A DNA stretch of 64,000 bases from Acestrorhynchus altus (GCA_034509495.1 CM067521.1:23215767-23279766); one strand, 5' to 3'. Counted from the stretch's first letter, positions 1 through 10,869 are shown. Numbers and translations: made by a program. The notes: a model not told the origin generated them from the letters alone.

Positions 1-47
1 TATTATTATTATTATTATTATTAATAATAATAATAATAATAATAATA

Positions 48-87
<40 letters not shown>

Positions 88-111
88 GTTATTATTATTA
101 TTATTATTATT

Positions 112-153
<42 letters not shown>

Positions 154-204
154 ATTATATTATTATTATTATTATTATTAATAATAATAATAATAATAAT
201 AATA

Positions 205-244
<40 letters not shown>

Positions 245-268
245 GTTATTATTATTATTATTATTATT
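1..268. repeat. ATT/AAT/GTT trinucleotide repeat block
   Basis: Nearly pure trinucleotide repeat: ATT runs, then AAT runs from about 22 and 180, and a GTT run at about 113-152. Strand polarity switches twice, so ATT and AAT tracts face each other and can pair as hairpins. The module beginning at the first ATT-to-AAT switch recurs about 158 bp downstream, including the single GTT interruption, so the block grew by a segmental duplication as well as by slippage. The window starts inside it. Confidence 0.95.
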
Positions 269-598
269 GATTTATAATCCTGAAAGTTTAAATAAAGGCT
301 TTTGACTTTATGTGTAAGAAATGAAAATGAAAGTAACGATATGCTGTAATATATTTCCATGTTACTTTAAGGAGGAACTGCAAGAGGTGAAGTGAGAAGT
401 GTTGAACTGAGAAGGAAAGGAGACGAAAGGCCCTGAGGCATTCTTCTGTACTGTCCTGAAGTTAGGCCTGAAATCTTCTCCCGGTAAGCTAAGAGACACC
501 ATGGTGATCTTCGAGTTTTACCAGGATTTCTCAAAGTAAGAAAAACAAAGTTTTAGTTTTTGTGACAAGCTTTGATGTACTTTTTCAACCAGACAGAC
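269..598. other. Unique non-coding sequence, nothing recognised
   Basis: No repeat, RNA gene or plausible exon was seen. The 60-codon frame on the minus strand at 178-360 is a translation of the trinucleotide tract. Confidence 0.5.
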
Positions 599-629
599 AG
601 ACACACACACACACACACACACACACACA
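599..629. repeat. (CA)n microsatellite
   Basis: About 15 uninterrupted CA units, preceded by a short CAGA run. Confidence 0.95.
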
Positions 630-1855
630 TCCGCTACCCATCTGCAATGTACAGGACCCTGGGAAGGTTCCTGTCCCAAGACGCAGGTCCAGGTCCAATA
701 TTAATGGGGTGTCCCATGATTAACCAGTGCCACGGTGGAACCCACTTTAACTAAGTATATTACACGTCTCCATTTTAATGTGTAATTTAACTTTCTTCAA
801 ATGGAACATTGTGCATTTTCATAAAAGCGAACGCGACAGAGATTAAACTCTAAGTCATTATGTCTCCATAAAAGAGGATTCTTCCCCACATGGAATTAGG
901 TTATATTTTTCTGCTGATGACTTCAGTGCCGACAATGCCAGGGCTGGCGATTGGATTTTATTCACCTAGCGTAGAGTGAAAAGAGGGCCATTCCACAAAG
1001 ACAATGGAGGCGTGTGGTGGAGTCAAAGGATTTTCACTGGCAGGGCTGGGGAGGGACATGGAAAAATAGGTCACTAGGACCAATCTCGTGTAGCCGTGTG
1101 GTAAAGACAAATGGATTTGTTCTTCTTCTGTTTTTCTGCACAGAATAGCAATGATGAATGGAATTCATTCGGCTGCCTGGATCCATTTTCTTTCCTTTTC
1201 CTATAGTTTTCCACCTCTCTGCAGCTTCCCTGATGTTCTTCACCAGTACGCTTGTTAAATTTTCCAGTCCGCTGTTTGCGGACTGTAAACAGCACTGGCC
1301 TTAATGAGGGTAAACGATGCTGCCGCACTAATGCAGCTGCTAAAGACGACTGCTTTTGGTCTAGTTAAGGGAGCGCTTAAAAAAAATAACACCAAAACAA
1401 GAGTGTGCTGAGAAGAGTGCCAACGGAGTGCCAGCGGGAACTTGGTAAACAAGTCTGGTGGGTCTGAGATGTAAAGAAAGGGAGAAGAGTTTATTAAAGG
1501 GTGAAAAACCAGGGCTGTACCAGAAATGAAGTTCTTGCAGTTCTTGTGCTAAACAGAGAAAAAGGAGGTGGGATATAGAGGAGATATATAGAGGGCTGGA
1601 GACAGAGATGCAGATACAATTATCCTGGAGACTCGTATGTTGAATCGATGTGAATGTGAAGTTATCGATCAGGCGCGAGTGTGTTATTGTGGTGTAACGA
1701 TACAGGACTTCAAGTGTTCTATTGCTTTTACACAACAGTTCGGACACAAAGTAAGAAAATCGCGAACTGAGGCATGAAATAATGAAGTCTCGTTGAATAT
1801 GTTAGTTTCCTTCCTGGGAAGAGGGCTGAGTCACATGACTGGCCACCCTCACATC
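630..1855. other. Unique non-coding sequence
   Basis: Several frames of 65-128 codons overlap on the minus strand (1034-1747). None has a recognisable domain, a consistent frame or convincing splice signals. No repeat family was recognised. Confidence 0.45.
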
Positions 1856-2310
1856 CTCCCACATTCCAAAAAACATGGATATCATATTGTTAGCCAAGAC
1901 CATCCACCTGGAGGACTACATCCAGCATTGGGGGACCCAGGACACCCAGGACAATGGTAATTCACCTGAAGTCCATGCTTTTGGAATGTGGGAGGAAATG
2001 GTTCTTGTTTCAGTGGAACCGAGGATACGTCACCAACAGAGGGGCTGCACAGGGTCAGTAAACGGAGACGACCTGTGACCGTTTGTTCTGTTACAGCAAA
2101 CATGGATCAATTTTGGCAATAAGAAGACGTAGTAGACAACATCAAACGAGACCAATGGTATGTCAATGTTCCTGTACATCTAGACACCTTTTGGTGGTTG
2201 GTTCACGAACTGGAATGGAGCCCATTCCACATTGGTGGAAAAGTGCCCAGGGAGAACATGAAAGCTCCACCCAGATAGAGCCTTGAACCCAAGACCCCAG
2301 TGCTAAGGAA
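1850..2310. repeat. Dispersed fish repeat, interrupted by a second element
   Basis: A CCTCCCACATTCCAAA-like arm (about 1854-1880) is matched by its reverse complement at 1971-1994, with only a few differences. The part after about 2245 has the form of widespread fish repeats (GGGAGAACATGAAAGCTCC, then a CCTTGAACCCAAGACC block ending near 2310). The two halves are separated by a different repeat at about 1999-2245, so this looks like a nested insertion. The family name is not known to me. Confidence 0.6.
1999..2245 (+). mobile_element. Family F copy 1, putative non-autonomous DNA element inside another repeat
   Basis: Shares collinear blocks with 51318-51640 and 63060-63230: a GTGGAACCGAGGATAC block, a GTCA(C/T)CAACAGAGG block, a CAAACATGGATCAA block and, towards the end, CACATTGGTGGAAAAG. 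It has no coding capacity. It sits exactly between two parts of another repeat. Its terminal repeats are not clear enough to assign a superfamily. Confidence 0.55.
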
Positions 2311-2410
2311 TGTGCGAAAAACAAAATCCCAGTTCTTCCATAATTTATTTACTTATTATTTACAAAAAGTATTGTGTCAAATAAAATGTATTTATTCATT
2401 CACTCACCCT

Positions 2411-2450
2411 TTCATTCATTCATTCATTCATTCATTCATTCATTCATTCA
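2411..2450. repeat. (CATT)n microsatellite
   Basis: Ten perfect CATT units, preceded by a degenerate run. Confidence 0.95.
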
Positions 2451-2605
2451 GCAGTGGTGCTGATGCTGATTGAGCATACTTCCATAAAGGAAAGAGCTGT
2501 AAAATATAAGAAATGGAATATAATAAAATCGGAATGGGGAGAAAAGGGAACGGGAGAAATAAAATATATTACGAGTTTGATTTGGTGGGTTTGATTTAAA
2601 TGTGA

Positions 2606-2696
2606 AAGAGAAAGAGCGAGAGAAAGAGAAAGAACAAAAGAATGAGAAAGATGGAGACAAAGTGAGAGAGAGAGCGAGAGAGAGAGAGAGAGAGAT
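2606..2696. repeat. (GA)n-rich purine tract
   Basis: Purine-only on the plus strand apart from a few bases, ending in a pure GA run at about 2662-2694. Confidence 0.9.
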
Positions 2697-2749
2697 GTAT
2701 TTTCCGGCGGATGAGCAGCAGTGCAGGGGTTGGCGGGAGTCAGATCTGG

Positions 2750-3240
2750 TCACAGTTTAGGAGCTCCTGCAAACACGCGTTCTGTCTCATGATAATGCAC
2801 GGCTTTGTTTGTTATTCCTCATTTTCCTTGCCGGCACACTGTTCAGGCTGCGATCCTCTCCACAGCTTTTGTTTACTGCTGCGGCCAGTCGCAGGCTGTT
2901 TGTTGAAATGGACCTCCAGCAGCAACAGATGAGCTTTTGGAAAAGCAGCAAGGCCAAGACCGTAAAAGCACATGAACTGTGCATGTAAATACAGCGGGCG
3001 GCTAATATGTGTGCTGTGTGCAGAGACTGTGGCATAAACAAACCATAAAACATGCTGAAAATTACAGCGATCTGGGAACAGATAGCCCAAGACAACGCTG
3101 GTGACCCCTCCAAGGCCCTGGTAGGCCAAACGTTTAAAGTTAATACAGCAACACTCGTTACGTTTGAACGGGAAAAATAATGTTATGTCTGGCACGGCTT
3201 TGAAGTGACGTTCCTTCAGCCATAACACTCTGAGATATGT
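2750..3240. other. Candidate conserved non-coding block
   Basis: Balanced composition, no repeat similarity, no microsatellite, and overlapping minus-strand frames without a domain. It reads like fish regulatory sequence, with GATAA-, TTTAAA- and homeobox-like words. This is a judgement from composition only; alignment to other fish genomes would decide it. Confidence 0.25.
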
Positions 3241-3299
3241 CTTATCTCCTTTTCATCTCACAATGCTCTAATACACACAACTCGGTTACTGTGTGCAGC

Positions 3300-4140
3300 G
3301 CAGTGTCTGGGTTAAGGTGCTGCATCAGGCTGTGACAGAAAATGAAAGTTGGCTTTTTTCAGGCAGCAGCTTTAAATACTGTTCATTTCGGCAAACATTT
3401 TTCCTATTAAGCTGCCCTTTGCAGTGCATACCTGGTCAGGCACCGTACCGCGGTGCATAATGGAGAGAGACTTGTTTATTCCTGTTTATGCCTGTACTGT
3501 GGCCTGCTGCTTTGAAGCAAACAATGCGAGCAAAAGGCTGTTGAAGGCTGACACGGTGAGGAATCTGGAATACACCGAATGCCTTTTATGCCGTTCCTTC
3601 TATAGTGCAACTCTATTGCATATAAAAGATGATCTCTATCTCACTCTACACATTGATCCCGGCATCTAACAAACTACGCGTTATTCCGAGAAGCTGGTTC
3701 GCTCTTACTTCGGGCTTATTAAGATCAAGTCATCTATGCTTACTGATCTGAGGTCAGTAATAATAAATATAATTTACATTATGTCAATTTCATAATGAGC
3801 CGACCAATAGAAATTAATTAGAATATTGTGATTTTCTGAAATAATTCCATTCAACAACACACTGATGGGTTGAGAAGAAGTCAAACTGGGCTGTTATTTC
3901 ACCACAACAGCATGTTTTTGTTTTTTATTGTTGTTGTTTTTTTCAAAAACACTGAATTACTGTTATGTAAATAACAGCAGAACATTCTTAAGTAACATAA
4001 ATGTTCTAAGCAGAAGAACTAAATAAAACTAATTTGATTAAGACACGGTGGTGGATCCTGATATGGAGTAGCCAGTTTTTTATCCACTCACCTTGTTTCA
4101 TGGGCCGGCTGTTTAGGAGAAATCTCCTGGAATCTCAGTC
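3300..4140. other. Unique non-coding sequence
   Basis: 3400-3665 resembles the previous block and contains an 81-codon frame without recognisable domains. 3900-3950 is T-rich. No repeat family was identified. Confidence 0.35.
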
Positions 4141-4338
4141 CCTCAGCATACGGACACAGAGACAGAGACTCAGACTGAGGAAACAGTAGATCTGGTCAGG
4201 GCTCGTTGTAGCTCAGTGAAGTGTCCCTTCATGTTGTCTGTATCAGAGGGGTTGAGATCACAACAAGAATTCACAAACATAATACACAAGAAACACACTG
4301 AAAGTGTGAAGTGTATTAAAGAATTAACTTACTTGGTT
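4141..4338. mobile_element. Family E copy 1, flank of a minisatellite-bearing dispersed element
   Basis: Shares with 15735-15935 a GATCTGGTCAGGGC block followed by a TGTTG/CTCA block, and shares with 31330-31500 a GATCACAACAAGAA block. In all three places a 66-bp unit follows, so the array belongs to a dispersed element and is not an isolated satellite. Confidence 0.6.
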
Positions 4339-4339
4339 G

Positions 4340-4933
4340 GTGTGTGTAAGGAGCTGGAGAAGGAGCTGCAGGCTGTGCAGTGAGTGGGTGGAGTTTAATG
4401 TGTCGGTGTGTGTAAGGAGCTGGAGAAGGAGCTGCAGGCTGAACAGTGAGTGAGTGGAGTTTAATGTGTCGGTGTGTGTAAGGAGCCTGAGGAGGAGCTG
4501 CAGGCTGTGCAGTGAGTGGGTGGAGTTTAATGTGATGGTGTGTGTACGGAGCTGGAGAAGGAGCTGCAGGCTGTGCAGTGAGTGAGTGGAGTTTAATGTG
4601 TCGGTGTGTGTATGGAGCTGGAGAAGGAGCTGCAGGCTGTGCAGTGAGTGAGTGGAGTTTAATGTGTCGGTGTGTGTAAGGAGCTGGAGAAGGAGCTGCA
4701 GGTTGTGCAGTGAGTGAGTGGAGTTTAATGTGTTGGTGTGTGTAAGGAGCTGGAGAAGGAGCTGCAGGCTGTGCAGTGAATGAGTGGAGTTTAATGTGTC
4801 GGTGTGTGTAAGGAGCTGGAGGAGGAGCTGCAAGCTGTGCAGTGAGTGGGTGGAGTTTAATGTGTTGGTGTGTGTAAGGAGCTGGAGGAGGAGCTGCAGG
4901 CTGTGCAGTGAGTGAGTGGAGTTCATTACTGTG
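4340..4933. repeat. 66-bp minisatellite, nine units
   Basis: Unit starts recur every 66 bp exactly (4340, 4406, 4472 and so on to 4868). Each unit holds GTGTGTGTAAGGAGCTGGAG, a CTGCAGGCTGTGCAG core and a GTGGAGTTTAATGTG end. Units differ by a few substitutions, such as GAGAAG/GAGGAG and GTCG/GTTG. Because 66 is a multiple of three, two minus-strand frames stay open (212 and 200 codons, 22-residue period); this is an effect of unit length. The same unit occurs twice at about 31500-31600 and once, truncated, at about 15892-15935. Confidence 0.95.
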
Positions 4934-5215
4934 AAATAGCATCAAGCTGTTCAAGATCTAATATTCTAATATTAAAACTTTTTCTAAATTGTTGTATTAA
5001 AGCAATAGAACAGTCAATCATTCAGATTGAATCACTTCAACAATATTAGCCTGCAGATTGCAAGCCATTTGAAATTGCTTTTTCACAAAACAGGCAAACA
5101 TTATAAGCATCTGATGAAAAGCATTGCAAATATGATGTTCTGCATTTTAAGGTTGTCATACCTAACATCTAAAATCAGCTAGAGGGAATAAAGTGCCCCA
5201 TTGTTGGGCTGGTGA
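4934..5215. other. Unique AT-rich sequence
   Basis: Nothing recognised. Confidence 0.4.
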
Positions 5216-5219
5216 GCAG

Positions 5220-5410
5220 AGTTCTAGGAGTGTTCTCTGGAGTAATGGAGCACCACTGAGTATAATCAATGGGATAGACCTAGAACTAATCATTCATTAT
5301 CCTCAGTACCTGGCCTTATTCAAGCTTTTATGACTTAACACCATCAAATCCTCACAGTAGTGTTCCACCATCTACTGGAATGCTATTGAGAGACTGTTAT
5401 TAAGGCAAAA
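5220..5410. mobile_element. Family A copy, degenerate
   Basis: Carries the family A blocks TTCTCTGGAGTAATGG and CCATCAAATCCTCACAG, followed by a TGTTCCA block, in the same order as at 26870-27000 and 18640-18680. The ends are lost. Family A is described at 45443-46024. Confidence 0.5.
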
Positions 5411-6240
5411 CTCTTGATTTCAGAAGAAATTATGGTGAAATTCTGGTTCTGGGTGTTAAAGAGTAGCTCACTGAAAGTCCTTTGGCCTCGGTTAATAAAT
5501 CAGGATGGTCAGCGGAGTGGACAGTGATGCACATCATAGTTTCGTCATTCTTCCCATCAGATTTAACTTTAAAAACTGGGACGTTGGAGACGTGGGTACT
5601 ACTTAATAGATGACATCTACATGTGACATAGCTTCACTAACCTAGTCATTTCCCAGAAGCCACTGGTCTTTACCTGCTGATGCCTATTTGAACAGCACCC
5701 CCGCTCAGTTAGGTATTCATCTTAAGTAATAATAGAGGTGAATGGCTAAGCCCCCGTTTTGTGTTAATGTCAGTCAAGGAATTATTGAAGGAAGGTTTTT
5801 GGAAGGAAAATGAAAGCCTGCCTACAACGACGTGTTTGCCCTTTTGCTATGTGGGAGACGAGATGTGCCATAGGCCTTTTTATACCAGTGATTATCTGCA
5901 ATTTCTTCGACGCAGGCCGGGGAGGATAATTAATATTGCGGAATATGAGACTTAAAGGAGTTACATGGGGTGGAGAGGGGAAAAAAAGCTTCTCTACCTT
6001 TGCTTTTGTGCACGTCCTTTGTGCAACTTGCAAGTACCCACCAGAATATGAATAATGATGAATATGAGCATAAAGTTCCTTTTCGCACATTCAGATCAAT
6101 CAAGATAATAACGAGGAAATGTGAGATGATGATTGAAAAGAGAGTGTTGAAATTTCTTTGAGTGGGCTGCTCGTGGTAATAGAAAAGTGGCTCGGCTTCT
6201 CAGGGTTGTGTACTCTGAGAACAAGAGTTGAGAGGATAAT
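5411..6240. other. Unique sequence with a candidate conserved block at 5740-6150
   Basis: 5740-6150 has balanced composition and ATAATTAATATT-type words, and no repeat similarity. Frames of 60-100 codons on both strands overlap each other and have no domain signature. Conservation is inferred, not tested. Confidence 0.3.
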
Positions 6241-6500
6241 ATATGTACTCATAAACACATACACCAGCTGCGGTGCCACTGTGATGACCAAAGGAAAACA
6301 CAGCTCGTGGACCCATTTTGTCCACTAGTGAATTCACACACTAAGGGGTAGTGAGCACACGTGCCCGGAGCGGTGGGCACCCGTATCCATGGGTTCGTGG
6401 GGAGCATCTGGGGGCTTCCGTGATGTCTTGACAGTTCAGGGTTTGGAACGGGCAAGCTTCCAGGTCACAAGGCTGCTTCCCTGACCACCAGGCCATGGCT
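6241..6500 (+). mobile_element. SINE-like dispersed repeat copy
   Basis: Ordered features typical of a common fish repeat: AATTCACACACTAAGG, GCCCGGAGCGGTGGGCA, a GGTTTGGAACGGGCAAGC block resembling a degraded tRNA B box, and a terminal CCTGACCACCAGGCCATGG. It is non-coding. The family name is unknown to me; recognition is from memory of fish repeats. Confidence 0.6.
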
Positions 6501-6639
6501 GTCCTAAAAAAGTTGGGTGGGAGAGCAACAGATCTACAGGAGAGCTCCAGAAATTACAGAAGGGGAACTTATATAGGAAACACTAGAGTGTGACTAGAGT
6601 TGGGTACTGAAATGGGTACTGACTGATTACGTTGGGCAG

Positions 6640-6943
6640 TTGGTAGCTCAATCACAATAATGCACCATCCATTCTTCACATTTGAAACAGACCAAACACA
6701 CCCCTGTGCTTCATCAGGCTCCATACTCTCCCCACGTGGCTCTATATGACTTCAGGCTTATCCTTAAAGCTGAAAATGCATCTAAAAGGGAGCAGATTTT
6801 AGTCCAGAGAGGACATCATGCAGAATGAGATGGACCAGCTACAGGTCATCTCAAATGAGCCGTTCCAGAGCTGCTTCTGACAGTGACTGAACCATTGGGA
6901 GATGTGTGTGGAAGCCCAAGGGGATGACTTTGAAGGAGATTAG
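6640..6943 (+). pseudogene. mariner transposase fossil, C-terminal half
   Basis: Translated segments match the DD34D mariner transposase layout: an HxNNAPS relic at 6653-6670, a PYSP...LYDF segment around 6732-6753, and a terminal CVEAQGDDFEGD followed by a stop near 6941. The catalytic aspartate of the usual HHDNA motif reads as AAT (Asn) at 6656-6658. The distance to the next catalytic Asp codon (6748) is not a multiple of three, so at least one frameshift lies between. No terminal inverted repeats were seen. It is plainly dead. Confidence 0.75.
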
Positions 6944-7165
6944 TGTAAAATTCCTGTATCTGAAAAGAGTATTTTTTAAATGAATACATGTCATTTTTTA
7001 ACTCACCTCATATGAAAAATACAATGTGAAAAATACCCCAAGAATTCTTTTATCTATTTAATTATATTTATATATATTTATATTGAAATTTGATCTTTGT
7101 GTCTTTATACACACTGAGTGTGTATGAACATCACTTGGGGTGGAAGGGGTAAAAGCTGTGTTTGT
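6944..7165. other. AT-rich unique sequence
   Basis: Nothing recognised apart from short AT runs near 7055-7085. Confidence 0.4.
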
Positions 7166-7167
7166 TT

Positions 7168-7241
7168 ATGGATGGATGGATGGATGGATGGATGGATGGA
7201 TGGATGGATGGATGGATGGATGGATGGATGGATGGATGGAT
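7168..7241. repeat. (GGAT)n microsatellite
   Basis: Eighteen perfect tetranucleotide units. The 12-bp common multiple gives an open frame encoding a four-residue repeat (MDGW), which is not a gene. Confidence 0.97.
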
Positions 7242-7584
7242 CCTGAGAGTTGTCCATCCAGATGCAGCAACATCTGGCACGTGGTGGTCCTATGTTAGTC
7301 CATTTTCATTGCTAGAGGGTGGTAGAGGTGGTGGATGTAAAATATAGTGTTAGCAACCTTGCATATTTCATTGTGTTCACATTTTTTGACATCATTAGAA
7401 TCTGGCAGTGATTTATATTGTGTCCAAATTTCATGATGAATGGACAGATGGAGATTCTCCACAAAGGAGTCCAGAAGACTTTTCTTTTCTGTCCAGAAAA
7501 GTCTTTGTAATTAGAGGTTGGAGCATTGCTGCAAGTATTTGATTACATTCAGGGAGAATCCCCAACCTTTCCCTAAGGTTCTAG
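7242..7584. other. Unique sequence with a small inverted repeat
   Basis: Around 7469-7512 the words AAGACTTTTC and GAAAAGTCTT form a short hairpin. Nothing else was recognised. Confidence 0.35.
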
Positions 7585-7785
7585 AAGGATAGAGCACCAT
7601 CATTCCAGAGAACACAGTTCATGTTCTATAGTGTCCTGTTCTATTGGCAGTAATTTTCAACATGGACTAGACGAGCTGTGTGCATTTGCACATCTATGTC
7701 AGCAATGGGTGCAACTTAAAGTGGCTGAATGCATTTATTAGAAGGGATGGAGACAAATATTTGGACATATACTGTATATTCATAA
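7585..7785 (-). mobile_element. Family A copy, truncated
   Basis: Contains ATCATTCCAGAGAACACAG, then CTATTGGCAGTA, CTGTGTGCATTTGCACATCT and the end block ATATTTGGACATATACTGTA, in the order seen at 45800-46024. Only one end is present. Strand is given relative to copies that begin with the GTGGACA end. Confidence 0.7.
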
Positions 7786-7837
7786 TTTCAACTTTTATCT
7801 CAGCAACAACAACAATCTATTCTATTCTAAAAAAAAA

Positions 7838-7915
7838 TCCTTAATTTCCCTGAAGGAACCCTCCCAAGGGATCAATAAAGTTCTATTCTATTCTATTCTA
7901 TTCTATTCTATTCTA
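7838..7915 (+). mobile_element. LINE 3' end with (TTCTA)n tail
   Basis: A CCTTAATTTCCCTGAAGGAA block, CCTCCCAAGGGATCAATAAA and a pentanucleotide TTCTA tail. This is the form of 3' ends of L2/CR1-like non-LTR retrotransposons in fish, which end in a short repeat instead of poly(A). The same block occurs at 45737-45797. Only the extreme 3' end remains, as expected from 5'-truncated insertion. Confidence 0.7.
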
Positions 7916-8029
7916 AATGGGGTTTTAGTGGATTAGGGTTCAAATGAAAACACCTGATTTTAAGACCAATCTATGAAATTAGGACACTGTGTTGGTCCTG
8001 GTCTTGTAGTTTAATTCTATTTTAGTCTG

Positions 8030-8031
<2 letters not shown>

Positions 8032-8070
<39 letters not shown>
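8032..8070. repeat. (AC)n microsatellite
   Basis: About 19 perfect units. Confidence 0.97.
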
Positions 8071-8073
<3 letters not shown>

Positions 8074-8079
8074 GTAAAC

Positions 8080-8990
8080 TCCTGGATAGTGCACCTGTTT
8101 TCCCCCTTGCTCGTGTAGTAATGAGCTTTCTTTAATGACTGCACACTGCTTTAAGTTGATAATTGAATGAAGGCACAGCCTCCCACTGCCCCGGGCACTG
8201 GCAAGTAGAAAGCAGCTCACGAATGCATTTGCACTGCATTTTTTGTTTTGCTTTGTTTTACTGTCTTTCTTCTCTGGCGTTCATAAGCGAATGCAAGAGG
8301 CTGGAAATGATTAAGTCTTCCTGTTAAAAGCGAGGAAAAAAATGAATAATTAAGATGTGTTACTTAATCGGAAGCAGCGTTTGCGCATAACTCCAGATCG
8401 GCAGAGTGAGGCGGATGAGGACAAGTACGAACGGCAGCGTCGTCTGACCTTCACGTTAGCTCCAGGGGCCGACCTGAGGCAAGAATAGGCAAAAAAAAAA
8501 AAAAAAAAAAAAAAACAGAAGACAAAACAAAAAAATTGGGCAGATTGAGCATATTTCAGGGATGTAAATAAAAACGACTTAATGGAAAAGACAAGAAGGC
8601 GCAGACTCTGGCAGAAACGGCGAGACAAAGCAAGTTTTATGCAAATATAATTAAGCCGTAGCCCGAGATATGATAATTAGATGTTTATTGCAGCCGAATG
8701 TGCAATGTCTCGTTACGAAGACTAAATGTAAACAGCCCTCTCAAGACTGCGTTGAAAGAAACGAGATTAAAAAAAAAAAAAAGAAAAGAAAAAAAGGAAA
8801 GAAAAGGAGGACTCACAGCGACGGCCTATGTGATGCGTGCAAGACTCAATTTATCAAGACCCTATTGTTGAGGGAGACTAATTAATTTGTTTGTGTGATT
8901 GCTTTTCCTGGCCAGTGCACGGTGGCGGAGGGAAAAAAATACAAAGCTGATAACCTCAATCACCTCTGAAAGAGACTCGAAATCCCACAG
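8080..8990. other. Candidate conserved non-coding block with A-rich runs
   Basis: Between an A25 run (8491-8515) and an A-rich run (8769-8805), the sequence is unique and full of homeodomain- and Oct-like words: TAATTAAG near 8350, ATGCAAATATAATTAAG at about 8639-8655, GATAATTAGATG near 8671 and GACTAATTAATTTG near 8876. No frame looks coding. I infer a regulatory cluster; there is no alignment evidence. Confidence 0.35.
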
Positions 8991-9849
8991 AAGAGGAAGT
9001 TTTCATTAAACTGGTGCTCACTCTTTCCATCTCCATTCCTTTTTCCTACTTTAATATAAGTTATTGTTCGGCCGCCTTTCACCTTCATGGAAGACTCACT
9101 GTGTCAGTGCTCTTATCACTGAAGGTCTGAAGCTGGAAGCCGCCGCTGGTAAACACGTGATTTCTGACCTTGATTCAAATCGTCACGTTGTGGATGTCAA
9201 CGACTATCGTAGATGCTGGACTTTGTTAAGCAGGAAATCAGTCCCACGCATAAAGACATACTCTACACCTTTCAGAAAAAAGGTTCCAAAAAGGTTCCAA
9301 AAAGGTTCTACAGAAAATACAATACCAGTAAAAGCCTTGCGAGATGCTCACATCAGTATTAACTGATGTACCTAAGAGCATGGCTTGGACATACAATTCT
9401 AGGAAATAAATAGAAGGCTTACATTAGTTAGATGTTCTTTAAAGTTTAGAACCCTAGGCAAATTGCGTGGGAAGGTTTTGTAGTTTGGCGTATTTCTTTT
9501 CTCAAAATAAAATTATAGTATTTATAGGAGCCACTCAAATGTACTCAAACCTAAGTGTAAAAATGAAGAAGATTGAAATATTTCTATTATTTTTACCATT
9601 AAATATATACTTGGGTTTGCATTTTTGTTTTTATTATCCAGAGTGTTTTTGAGCTGATAATGCAAGAGTTATTTGTAAAGATTCCATTGACAACAATATT
9701 TATAATTATAAATTATAATTATAAGTTCAAAATACTTCATGGCGGTCCTGTCTCAGGACTTTTAATTTGAAATTTTAAAACTGTGTGAGCAAAGAAAGAG
9801 CAAACAGCCCCTCCCCCTCATTTCCTTCATAATTAAACATGCATAATGA
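8991..9849. other. Unique sequence
   Basis: A 100-codon plus-strand frame (9064-9366) has no domain. Near 9281-9311 AAAAGGTTCC is repeated three times in tandem. An AT palindrome lies at about 9700-9725. Confidence 0.4.
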
Positions 9850-10015
9850 AACATTGTGATGTCATTAGCCCCACCCCCAACTTGCTGACCAGTCAGAGTC
9901 AGAATACTTGCTGATCATTAATGGTTAGGTAGTCAGTAGTCTTGTTTGTTATGATATGTATCACGTCTGTAGATCACTCTGATCCTGAGTTATGGAGCGA
10001 ACGGTGTGTAGAACC
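9850..10015 (+). mobile_element. Family C copy 1
   Basis: Shares with 38552-38905 and 59712-59975 the blocks GATGTCATTAGCCCCACCCC, a CTGATCA/GTCAGAGTC block, and GTATCA..TCTGTAG..TCACTCTGATC..TGAGTTATG. Non-coding. Superfamily unknown. Confidence 0.6.
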
Positions 10016-10139
10016 CGAAAAAAAACAATGTTTGACATTCATGGCTTGAAATGAGGACCTACTGTAGGTCTAACAGTCATGCATTTCCACTGTGAAAAAA
10101 CCCTTTAGCATAGTGACAGTAGAAACACAAACTTGTGTA

Positions 10140-10335
10140 CAAGTCTGGGTTAAACTGGGTTATTGATTACAGGGTTGTCAGTTCGATACCTGGTTTCCTC
10201 GAAGCTGCCACCATTGAGCCCTTGAGCTAGGTACTTAACCCTGTCTGCTCCAGGGGGACTGTAACATGACTGGCCCTGTACTCTGACCCTGGCCTTCTAA
10301 GCTGGGTTCATGTGAAAAGAAGAGTTTCAGTAAAG
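10140..10335 (+). mobile_element. tRNA-derived SINE copy
   Basis: A B-box-like GTTCGATACCTGG (10181-10193) is followed by the usual fish SINE body: CATTGAGCCCTTGAGC, TACTTAACCCTGTCTGCTCC, AGGGGGACTGTAACATG and a 3' part ending AAAGAAGAGTTTCA. The A-box region is degraded. There is no clear poly(A) tail or target duplication. Confidence 0.75.
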
Positions 10336-10869
10336 GCACCTTATTGTTATAAAGCTTCTGCGGAGGAATATAGGGTTTCACCCTGCATCATTGAATTCAA
10401 GGAAAGCATTCAGTATGTGCTCTATACACAGAACTGTCTTGCTTGCCATCAGTGGACGTGTCTCACAATAGACACATCAATACAGATATTGAGTGGGAAA
10501 AATCACTGGGTTGGCTTTGGCGCTTATGTGCCTATACAGGTGTCAAGGAATGTCTTGCTCATTGACAATGCATGTGAACATTTTACAAGATGCTCCTTAA
10601 ACTGGGGCATGGTCAGTCCTGCTTATCTCTTTATGAAGAGTCCTTCACGTTGGAGAATGGAGTGTTAGGAGACAAAAACAACCACCAATCCTACCAGCTC
10701 TTTCGTAGAACTGAAATGCTTTGGGTTGGCTGGTTAAAGTCGTTTTTTCCCCCCTAAATGCACTGGCCCGCGGACTGTGTTTAGACCAGTTATAGGCCTG
10801 ACTGCCTCAAAAGCCAGAGAAGATCCAGCTGAAATTGCACAGGATGACACCTGCTTTTAGCTAATATCT
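10336..10869. other. Unique sequence
   Basis: A 118-codon plus frame (10312-10668) runs out of the SINE into unique sequence and has no domain signature. Probably chance. Confidence 0.4.

Noticed and set aside
4316..4954. 212- and 200-codon proline/alanine- and leucine-rich frames
   Set aside because: Two overlapping frames from the same 66-bp minisatellite; an effect of unit length being a multiple of three.
10140..10335. Functional tRNA gene
   Set aside because: Only a B-box-like segment is present, no cloverleaf can be drawn, and the downstream body is that of a SINE. The same applies at 19856, 32585 and 59060.
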